The translations under genes were made by a program, and so were the position numbers. The notes beneath the pieces are model-generated. The model saw nothing but the letters and a program-made list of their open reading frames with translations, searched no databases and was not told where the DNA came from. Positions 1 through 5,039 of a stretch of 5,549 nucleotides of DNA are shown one piece after another. How positions within the stretch are numbered: position 1 is the first letter of the stretch; the number at the start of each line of letters is the position of its first letter. Source of the stretch: Pseudobdellovibrionaceae bacterium (lineage in GTDB: Bacteria > Bdellovibrionota > Bdellovibrionia > Bdellovibrionales > JAMPXM01); contig JAEUWE010000425.1 of the NCBI GenBank assembly GCA_016791465.1, positions 1 through 5,549 of the forward strand, written 5' to 3'.

Positions 1-885
1 ACCAAGACCGGCAAAGCGAATCTGTGCCTGAGTGAGACCTGGTTTGTCGACAACGCGAAGACGAACGCCAGCTGTCTCGACTGGAACTGGAATGTCGGAA
101 CTTGGAATATCGCGACGAGCCCAATTGGCAAAAGTCGCTTCTACTTTACGCGCATAAGCCTCATCGAACTTTCCAACCACCGACAAGATCGAATTGTTGG
201 GACGATAGTAACGAAGATAGTGCTGGATCACGCTTTTCTTACTGAGGCTTGAAACGTCTTTTTTCGCACCTAACAGCGTGCGCCCGTAGGGGTGCGCTGG
301 ATAAACTGCGCGAAGGGTCGCAAGATCGGCGACATAGCTTGGGTTATCAAGCCCGCGCTCAAGACGAGCGATCACCTGTTTTTTTACACGTTCAATCTCT
401 TCATTCGGAAAAGTAGGTCCCGTTGCAAGATCGTAGAACTGAACCAAAACTTCGTTTGCTGAAAACGAAAGCCCAGTCAGACTCAGTGTCGAATAGTCGT
501 AGTTGGCCGAGGCATCAAACTGAGCACCCAGGCGGGCCAAGTCATCGGCAATACCCATCGCATCCCGCTTCTTATTCCCTTGATCAAGAAGTTCAGTGAC
601 GAGATTCGAAAGCCCCGACTGCCCTTCGGGATCCTGTGCAGAACCGGTTTTCACTAAAAGGCTCAACGCAATCGAAGGAAGCGTCTGATCTTCGAGGAAC
701 AAAATCTTAAGTCCATTGGGGAGCGTGGTCTCGCGATAAGGCCTAAGCGCTGTGACACCTGAGCCCGAAGGCGCACTTGCAACAGATGCCGCAGAACCTC
801 CAGAGGCCACTGGTTTCGAAGTACAGCCCGACAAAGCCGTGAGTATCGTCATTGCAGCAAGAGTGAGTGAGGCTTGGTTGCGCAT
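1..885 (-). CDS. M16 family peptidase-like lipoprotein, catalytically degenerate (3' end beyond window)
   Basis: The first 295 codons are present; the C-terminal part lies beyond the left edge. The N-terminus is a lipoprotein signal peptide: MRNQ, a hydrophobic stretch, then the lipobox LSGC with the acylated Cys at residue 21, followed by a Ser/Ala/Gly-rich linker. Residue +2 is Thr, so outer-membrane sorting is likely by the E. coli rule (inference). From about residue 50 it follows the M16 fold (TTLPNGLKILFLED, then a second subdomain with YYRPNNSILSVVGKFD near 240 and VDKPGLTQAQIRF near 280). The zinc motif HxxEH is lost: the aligned segment reads SNLVTELL, with Asn, Thr and Glu where the upstream paralogue has His, Glu and His. 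In family M16 such partners pair with an active subunit. The ATG is preceded by AAGGGAGA with 7 nt spacing, overlapping the end of the upstream M16 gene. I am sure of the family; the heterodimer role is inference. Confidence 0.93.
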   Translation of the reverse strand, partial: MRNQASLTLAAMTILTALSGCTSKPVASGGSAASVASAPSGSGVTALRPYRETTLPNGLKILFLEDQTLPSIALSLLVKTGSAQDPEGQSGLSNLVTELLDQGNKKRDAMGIADDLARLGAQFDASANYDYSTLSLTGLSFSANEVLVQFYDLATGPTFPNEEIERVKKQVIARLERGLDNPSYVADLATLRAVYPAHPYGRTLLGAKKDVSSLSKKSVIQHYLRYYRPNNSILSVVGKFDEAYARKVEATFANWARRDIPSSDIPVPVETAGVRLRVVDKPGLTQAQIRFAGLG

Positions 886-900
886 GGCTTAATCTCCCTT
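886..900 (-). promoter_or_regulatory. Shine-Dalgarno site of the degenerate M16 gene
   Basis: AAGGGAGA (900-893) lies 7 nt before the ATG at 885-883. It sits across the last codons of the upstream M16 gene, whose TAA stop (891-889) is 3 bp from this start. The site fixes the start codon and suggests coupled translation of the two M16 subunits in similar amounts. Confidence 0.75.
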
Positions 901-2307
901 TGGTCGAACAACGACAAGATTGCTTCGCTCAGGAGACAAGTACTGAGCCGCAGCCTGCTGAATCTCTTTCGGTGTCACTTTCATATAGCGATCAAGATCA
1001 GTAAAAACGCGACGGTAGTCGCCAAACATGATCTCTGCCGACGCAATCGCCTCCGCCTTCCCATGAACAGTTTTTAGGCCTTCAATTTGACTCGCGAGAA
1101 TCTGATTGCGCGCCCGCTCAAGCTCTTGCTCTGAAATCTTCAAATGGCGAGGACGCCACATCTCACCATAGACCGCCCGCTGTGCCGACAGGAATTGAGC
1201 CTGAGCTTTGCGAGGAGTTTCAGCCGGCTTCAGCGTCACGAAAATCTGAAAGAGACCCGCATCTTGAAGCGAATTATTGCTCACTCCAACTGATGTCGCC
1301 GCTTGATCCTTGTAGACGATTCGCTTGTTCAGTCGACTCGATTGCCCACGTCCAAGCACCGCCGCCAAAAGATCGAGAGCATATGACTCGGGCGTTCCAG
1401 CCTCTGGAACCGGATAGCTAATGGCCATGGTCCATGCTTGCACATCTTTTTTTATGAACGTCGAACGCGGCGAAGTCTGCTTGGGCTCTTTGGGATGCGT
1501 GACTCGCACCACTTCCTGCTTTGGAATTGGCCCGTAGTACTTCTTCACCAGCTGCTTCGCCTGTCCGAGATCAAAATCTCCAGCGAGCACGACGACCGCA
1601 TTGCTCGGACTGTAGTACACACGATGAAACGACTGGGCGATCTCTGGTGTCACATTGTTGAGATCCTCCATCGTCCCGATCACCGGCGACGCATACGGGT
1701 GCTGCTTGAACACTGTCGAGAAAATGCCCTGCCACAAAAGGCCCATCGGATTGTCATCGACGCGATAGCGTTTTTCTTCTTTGACAACTTCGCGCTCAGA
1801 ATCAAGCGCGCCTTTATCGATCTTGAGCGTCGCCATGCGGTCACTCTCGATATCCATCAAAAGCTCAAGCTTCGATGCGGGAGCATTGATGTAGTAACCA
1901 GTATAATCTTGCGTCGTGAACGCATTGTTGGTCGCGCCATTCGATTGCAAGAGAAGATCAAATTGATCGCCCGAGTATTTCTTCGACCCCTTGAACATCA
2001 TGTGTTCAAAAAGATGGGCGATCCCCGTAACGCCTTTCTTCTCATCTTTTGAGCCAACCTTGAACCAGGTGTGATAACTCACCAGTGGCGCGCTGTGATC
2101 AGGCATATAGAGAACAGTTAAACCGTTCTCTAGAATTTCCTTCTCAACCGGAAATTGAATACCAAGTCCCGAAACCGAAATCGCGTCGTCCGGCGCACCA
2201 GGAGGAAGCGGCTTACGAGCGAAGGCTCGCTCGGTCGAAAACAAAATCGACGCAATAAGAGGGACAAGACAGAACGACAATACGAGGGAGCGGTTGATTT
2301 GTGCCAT
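889..2307 (-). CDS. M16 family zinc metallopeptidase (active subunit), exported
   Basis: A 472-residue pitrilysin/insulinase-family (M16) peptidase. Residues 1-30 form a Sec signal peptide (MAQINRS, hydrophobic core, cleavage probably after AFA at 30), so the enzyme acts in the periplasm or envelope. The inverted zinc motif HLFEH is at about 98-102, and the third-ligand segment VVKEE at about 174-178, the spacing expected for HxxEH-x(74-76)-E. The second M16 domain follows (HRVYYSPSNAVVVLAGDFD near 228-246, and VLGRGQSSRLNKRIVYKDQ in the C-terminal half). Family members degrade peptides or process proteins as pairs of active and inactive subunits; the gene 3 bp downstream encodes such an inactive partner. 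An in-frame TTG at 2343 would add 12 residues before the signal peptide, so I chose the ATG at 2307, although only a weak AGAGA lies before it. It begins 40 bp after fliL ends and is probably cotranscribed. Substrate unknown. Confidence 0.95.
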   Translation of the reverse strand: MAQINRSLVLSFCLVPLIASILFSTERAFARKPLPPGAPDDAISVSGLGIQFPVEKEILENGLTVLYMPDHSAPLVSYHTWFKVGSKDEKKGVTGIAHLFEHMMFKGSKKYSGDQFDLLLQSNGATNNAFTTQDYTGYYINAPASKLELLMDIESDRMATLKIDKGALDSEREVVKEEKRYRVDDNPMGLLWQGIFSTVFKQHPYASPVIGTMEDLNNVTPEIAQSFHRVYYSPSNAVVVLAGDFDLGQAKQLVKKYYGPIPKQEVVRVTHPKEPKQTSPRSTFIKKDVQAWTMAISYPVPEAGTPESYALDLLAAVLGRGQSSRLNKRIVYKDQAATSVGVSNNSLQDAGLFQIFVTLKPAETPRKAQAQFLSAQRAVYGEMWRPRHLKISEQELERARNQILASQIEGLKTVHGKAEAIASAEIMFGDYRRVFTDLDRYMKVTPKEIQQAAAQYLSPERSNLVVVRPKGD

Positions 2308-2347
2308 CGTCTCTATTGTGAAAACGTTGGCGGCTCCGGTCAAACAC

Positions 2348-2872
2348 TCACTGGATCAGAAATTCATTGAAGTAAACGTCCTTCACGACACCGTCCTTGA
2401 GTGACTTATTCAGCGTGACGGCGATTTGGTCCTTCAAGAACAGCTTCCCCTGAATGGTCTCAACATCGTCGTAGGTCTTGTCATTCAAGATGCGCACGAT
2501 CGAATCTCGGGCCGCTGGACTATTGGTCACAATCTCTTCAAAGCCGTCCTTATCAAGCATCTCCAGAGTCAACTCGACTCGAATCATCCTCTTCGGCTGC
2601 CCGCCAAGATTCACCGTAAAAGATGGCATGGTGTAGAGAACAGAGTCTCGCACGCCTTCAGTTTCTCGGTCCTTTTTGAGCGCTTCGATGGCCGCCGGCT
2701 CACGAACCGAGGGCCGTACCCAGCCGAGCGTCGCCTGGTACGTCATAAACGCTCCTGCACCTAGCGCCGCAAAGTCCAGCGCCACAAAGAGCCCAAAGAG
2801 GATCTTTGAGGGGTCAAACTTCTTACCGCCGCCTTCACCTTCTGCTTTACCTGCCGCTTTTTCTTCAGCCAT
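2348..2872 (-). CDS. fliL: FliL-family flagellar basal-body protein
   Basis: A 174-residue protein with FliL layout: a short charged cytoplasmic N-terminus rich in Ala, Glu, Gly and Lys (1-23), one membrane segment at about 24-48, and a periplasmic domain. That domain shows the FliL pattern: YTMPSFTVNLGG near 80-91, RVELTLEMLD near 98-107, then RDSIVRILNDKTYDDVETIQG near 122-142, and the family's characteristic C-terminal ending VYFNEFLIQ. FliL surrounds or supports the MotAB stators of the flagellar motor and affects torque. No other flagellar gene is visible here, so it is an isolated copy followed by peptidase genes. The ATG at 2872 is the only good start; AAGG is just 1 nt upstream of it, an unusually tight spacing. 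Its leader holds overlapping inverted repeats (2873-2914). It could be a FliL paralogue rather than the flagellar-operon copy. Confidence 0.9.
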   Translation of the reverse strand: MAEEKAAGKAEGEGGGKKFDPSKILFGLFVALDFAALGAGAFMTYQATLGWVRPSVREPAAIEALKKDRETEGVRDSVLYTMPSFTVNLGGQPKRMIRVELTLEMLDKDGFEEIVTNSPAARDSIVRILNDKTYDDVETIQGKLFLKDQIAVTLNKSLKDGVVKDVYFNEFLIQ

Positions 2873-2897
2873 ACCTTCGTTTCGGACCGAAGGTCCG
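2873..2897 (-). promoter_or_regulatory. Overlapping alternative hairpins at the fliL ribosome-binding site
   Basis: Read as fliL mRNA, two perfect inverted repeats share bases. The first has arms CGGACC/GGTCCG (2897-2892 and 2888-2883, 6 bp, 3-nt loop). The second has arms ACCTTCG/CGAAGGT (2894-2888 and 2879-2873, 7 bp, 8-nt loop). The second would pair the only Shine-Dalgarno-like bases (AAGG, 2877-2874), directly next to the ATG. The two cannot form together. On DNA the 6-bp repeat could instead be an operator. The dyads are seen directly; any regulatory role is inference. Confidence 0.4.
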
Positions 2898-2918
2898 GCG
2901 ACTGAAGTCCAGTCTTTA
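2892..2918 (-). promoter_or_regulatory. Possible sigma-28 (FliA)-like promoter for fliL
   Basis: On the minus strand TAAAGACT (2918-2911) is followed after exactly 11 nt by GCCGGACC (2899-2892). The enterobacterial FliA consensus is TAAAGTTT-N11-GCCGATAA. Six of eight bases match in the -35 element but only the GCCG half of the -10 element matches. The position, 20 to 46 bp before a flagellar gene, is suitable. A start near 2885 would leave a very short leader and exclude most of the hairpins. Weak but specific match. Confidence 0.3.
2900..2914. repeat. 15-bp inverted repeat in the fliL/transpeptidase divergent region
   Basis: GACTG-AAGTC-CAGTC, perfect 5-bp arms. It lies 2 bp from the 15-bp dyad CGGACC-GAA-GGTCCG at 2883-2897; their centres are 17 bp apart and both contain a GAAG(G)TCC core. 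The pair could be a tandem operator between the divergent genes. No known regulator site is recognised. Confidence 0.35.
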
Positions 2919-2975
2919 ACGGTTTTTGCGGTTTACAACCAGGGCGCGTCCACACCATGATGAGAGGAGTGTTCA

Positions 2976-2999
2976 ATGAGGAGTGTCGTTTCAGGATGA
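2976..2999 (+). CDS. Possible 7-codon leader peptide overlapping the L,D-transpeptidase start
   Basis: ATG at 2976 opens the reading MRSVVSG and closes at TGA 2997-2999. It has the best Shine-Dalgarno match of the region: GAGGAG at 2964-2969, spacing 6 nt. Its stop overlaps the preferred ATG of the transpeptidase (2996-2998) as ATGA, the usual layout for translational coupling. It could regulate the downstream gene, or the strong ribosome site may simply belong to a differently placed start. Too short for any test by composition. Confidence 0.3.
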   Translation: MRSVVSG

Positions 3000-4006
3000 G
3001 ACATCTAATTTACCTATTTTTATCCACATTGCTGACAGCCGCACCGCTCATCACTTCGCATCAAGCCGTGGCCGCCGACACAGTCGCCCCCTCGGGCCCC
3101 CTGCCCGCCCATCTCGTTTCAGTTCCGACGAGCGGCGAATACTATGGGCCATTTGTTTTCGTCGTCGACAAATCAGCCCGCACTTTGGAAATTTGGAAAA
3201 GCGAGAGCGATAGCAGCGGCCATCGCCACTTCAATCGCATCGCGTCCTATCCCGCTGACCTCGGAAAAAACACGGGCGATAAGCTCTCCGAAGGTGATCA
3301 TAAGACGCCCGAGGGAATCTACTTTCTCCTCGATCGCCTTGAAGGCCCAGGCCTTGATTTCAAACTCTACGGCAGTCGCGCCTATGTCACCGACTACCCC
3401 AATCACTTTGACGAAATTGACGGTAAAACCGGTAAAGGAATTTGGCTGCACTCGGTACCCGACGAAGTGCCTCTCACCCGCGGTAGCCGTGGATGCGTCG
3501 TCGTTCGAAACGACATCATCAAAACACTCGATCCGTATATCCGCTTGAATAAAACACCGATCGTTATCTCTGAAAAAATTGAGACTCGCCCTGTGGCCGA
3601 GGCCGAGGCCGCGCAAGCGAAGCTTGAAGCATGGCTCGAAAGCTGGCGCAAGACTTGGGAGTCGAAATCGCACGAAGCCTATATGGCTTTCTACGACGAG
3701 AAGTTCAAAGCCATGGGCATGGATAAAGCTGAGTGGTCGCAATACAAATCGCGCCTCAACAAACAGTACAGCACGATCAGTGTGCGTCTCTCGCAACCGC
3801 TGGCACTTGAACAGCGCGGTCGCGCTATTGTTCGCTTCCTGCAAAATTACTCTTCAGACAAAATGTCTGACATCGGAGAAAAGACCCTTCACCTCGTCAA
3901 TCGTGGTGGTGAATGGAAAATCATTTCGGAAACCTGGAAGGCTGACGACAGCGCTCCAGCACGTGCCGCTTTGGCGATCGAAACAAAAACTGCGGCGAGC
4001 CGCTAG
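2996..4006 (+). CDS. Secreted L,D-transpeptidase / L,D-carboxypeptidase-like (YkuD domain plus NTF2-like domain)
   Basis: 336 residues. Residues 1-26 are a Sec signal peptide (MRHLIYLFLS..., cleavage near AVA at 24-26), so it works in the periplasm. A YkuD catalytic domain spans about 50-192: HKTPEGIY near 102, then IWLHSVP with the conserved His at 152 and SRGCVVV with the catalytic Cys at 167. An Ala/Glu linker precedes a C-terminal domain at about 209-315 (LEAWLESWRKTW..., ending GGEWKIISETW) that resembles an NTF2-like fold. This order matches H. pylori Csd6 and C. jejuni Pgp2, which trim peptidoglycan tetrapeptides and set cell shape; classical YkuD enzymes make 3-3 cross-links. Which reaction applies here cannot be told from sequence. 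An ATG at 2957 would put 13 charged residues before the signal peptide and lacks a ribosome site, so I prefer 2996. GAGGAG (2978-2983) lies 12 nt upstream, rather far. If this is a Bdellovibrio relative, prey- or self-wall remodelling is a possible role (inference). Confidence 0.93.
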   Translation: MRHLIYLFLSTLLTAAPLITSHQAVAADTVAPSGPLPAHLVSVPTSGEYYGPFVFVVDKSARTLEIWKSESDSSGHRHFNRIASYPADLGKNTGDKLSEGDHKTPEGIYFLLDRLEGPGLDFKLYGSRAYVTDYPNHFDEIDGKTGKGIWLHSVPDEVPLTRGSRGCVVVRNDIIKTLDPYIRLNKTPIVISEKIETRPVAEAEAAQAKLEAWLESWRKTWESKSHEAYMAFYDEKFKAMGMDKAEWSQYKSRLNKQYSTISVRLSQPLALEQRGRAIVRFLQNYSSDKMSDIGEKTLHLVNRGGEWKIISETWKADDSAPARAALAIETKTAASR

Positions 4007-4031
4007 TCTTTCAATCCCAAACCAACACATT

Positions 4032-4075
4032 GCCGCTTCCAGCGGGCGGCAGGCTGGCCGACTTCGGACGGTTTT
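4032..4075 (+). terminator. Probable terminator of the L,D-transpeptidase gene in the convergent spacer
   Basis: The 75-bp spacer between the convergent genes holds two stems. The first is CCGCT-TCC-AGCGG (4033-4045), alternatively GCCGC/GCGGC (4032-4036 and 4046-4050). The second is CCGAC-TTCG-GACGG (4058-4071), with a UUCG tetraloop closed by C-G, one A-A mismatch, and TTTT at 4072-4075. The second is a plausible weak intrinsic terminator on the plus strand. There is no T run on the minus strand, so RNase HI transcripts probably end elsewhere. Confidence 0.45.
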
Positions 4076-4081
4076 CATACG

Positions 4082-4819
4082 CTATTTCAAAGCGCCTGGA
4101 TCAACGCCCCAGCTGCGCAGAATCTCAGTCTCTTCCTCTGCTGAGTGCGCCTTCTTAAACTTCGCCCCAGGCTGCCCCTTCACGCGACGCTCGCATTCGG
4201 GCCACGTCTTGTGGCGCATCGGCACCGAGCCCAAAAGACTCAAGTAGGAATAAACCGCGCGCTTTTCTGGCTTCGGCTTCATCTCCGGAAGCGCTTCCTC
4301 GGGCGGCAAATCGTGGATCGGAACACCGTACTGAAGCAGCGGACCTTCATAGAGCGCCGGTCTTCTCCCCTTCGAGTATTCGACGGCTATCGCATCAACC
4401 CGCTCGTTGCCCGGCACTCCGATATGGCCGCGCACGTAGCGCCACTGAATCTTGCGCCCACGAACCTCACTTTGAAGCTCGATCCATAAATCTTTATTGA
4501 GAACGTCTTTACCTTCGGCCGTTGTCCATCCGCGCTTCTGCCAACCCCAGATCCACTGCGTGATACCACGAATGACGTAAGTCGAATCCGTGCAAAGTAG
4601 GACCTCTTGTCCATTCTCTGCGCGCGAAAAAGCCAAACGAAGCGACTCAATCGCCCCGACTAACTCCATTTGATTGTTGGTGGTTGAGCGCGAACCGCCG
4701 CCGAGCTCTTGAATGTGACCATCTGGCCATGCGACGACGCCGCCCCAGCCCCCAGGACCTGGATTACCGGAGCATGCGCCATCACAGAAAATGACGATTT
4801 GATTGAACAACGAGATCAA
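4082..4819 (-). CDS. rnhA: Ribonuclease HI with C-terminal viroplasmin-like hybrid-binding domain
   Basis: About 245 residues, against roughly 155 for E. coli RNase HI. The catalytic domain (about 7-148) hydrolyses the RNA strand of RNA:DNA hybrids and carries the full metal-binding set: Asp13 in FCDGACSGNPGPGG, Glu52 in NNQMELVGA, Asp78 in LCTDSTY, His132 and Asp142 in GHIGVPGNERVDAIA. After a Pro/Glu-rich linker (about 152-186), residues about 188-238 match the viroplasmin/RNase H hybrid-binding pattern: HKTWPECERRVKGQPGAKFKK, then a Ser-Ala-Glu-Glu-Glu helix. In eukaryotic RNase H1 this domain is at the N-terminus; here the order is reversed. No in-frame ATG exists near the start. The TTG at 4819 overlaps the upstream stop (TTGA), which suggests coupling; TTG at 4810 is an alternative giving an N-terminus closer to usual length. 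No clear Shine-Dalgarno site is present. Confidence 0.95.
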   Translation of the reverse strand: MISLFNQIVIFCDGACSGNPGPGGWGGVVAWPDGHIQELGGGSRSTTNNQMELVGAIESLRLAFSRAENGQEVLLCTDSTYVIRGITQWIWGWQKRGWTTAEGKDVLNKDLWIELQSEVRGRKIQWRYVRGHIGVPGNERVDAIAVEYSKGRRPALYEGPLLQYGVPIHDLPPEEALPEMKPKPEKRAVYSYLSLLGSVPMRHKTWPECERRVKGQPGAKFKKAHSAEEETEILRSWGVDPGALK

Positions 4820-5010
4820 TTCAGTTTTTCGTCGAGATCCATTTTTGCGACATTGTCTGCAAGATCAGGAAGAGCATCGACGTATTTTTTAAACTCTTCT
4901 TTGGTCATACGTTTGCGTTTGATCTCGAGCTCAGTGAGGCGTTTATCAAATTTGAGTTTTTCGATTTCACCTGCGAGCGACTTCATCGATCCAACTGCAC
5001 CTGACTTCAT
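4816..5010 (-). CDS. Small charged helical protein of unknown function
   Basis: 64 residues from the ATG at 5010, preceded by GAGAGGG with 4 nt spacing. I do not recognise the family. It has no signal peptide and no membrane segment. Residues about 9-45 are dense in Lys, Glu, Arg and Leu (EIEKLKFDKRLTELEIKRKR) and probably form a long helix or coiled coil; the tail (YVDALPDLADNVAKMDLDEKLN) is acidic. It starts 29 bp after the rhomboid stop, and its TGA overlaps the TTG start of RNase HI, so it sits in an operon and its translation probably feeds ribosomes into RNase HI. In-frame TTG at 5049 would overlap the rhomboid gene, and ATG at 4986 has a poorer ribosome site. The operon position and ribosome site make it a likely real gene; function unknown. 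Confidence 0.75.
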   Translation of the reverse strand: MKSGAVGSMKSLAGEIEKLKFDKRLTELEIKRKRMTKEEFKKYVDALPDLADNVAKMDLDEKLN

Positions 5011-5021
5011 ACAACCCTCTC
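5011..5021 (-). promoter_or_regulatory. Shine-Dalgarno site of the small charged protein
   Basis: GAGAGGG (5021-5015) lies 4 nt before the ATG at 5010-5008, in the 29-bp gap after the rhomboid stop. It decides the start in favour of 5010 over the in-frame TTG at 5049 and the ATG at 4986. Confidence 0.6.
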
Positions 5022-5039
5022 GTCTCGGCCAGAACCTGG

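Noticed and set aside
1438..2052. A 204-codon open frame on the plus strand opposite the active M16 gene.
   Set aside because: It is antisense to clear catalytic motifs of M16 and rich in Arg and His, as expected of a complementary-strand reading.
2308..2343. TTG start at 2343 for the active M16 peptidase.
   Set aside because: It adds 12 residues in front of a normal signal peptide, whereas the ATG at 2307 gives the expected N-terminus.
2957..2995. Upstream ATG start (2957 or 2960) for the transpeptidase.
   Set aside because: It would place a charged 13-residue extension before a typical signal peptide and has no Shine-Dalgarno site; kept as an alternative only.
3595..3610. Short tandem repeat GGCCGA (about 2.7 units) in the transpeptidase gene.
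   Set aside because: It encodes the Ala/Glu linker between domains; too short to suggest phase variation, and in frame.
3173..3844. A 223-codon open frame on the minus strand opposite the transpeptidase.
   Set aside because: It lies wholly inside a well-supported gene on the other strand, its sequence shows no recognisable domain, and no ribosome site or operon context supports it.
3579..4247. A 222-codon plus-strand open frame crossing the transpeptidase end, the spacer and the RNase HI end.
   Set aside because: It overlaps two well-supported genes in other frames and has a low-complexity basic composition with no domain.
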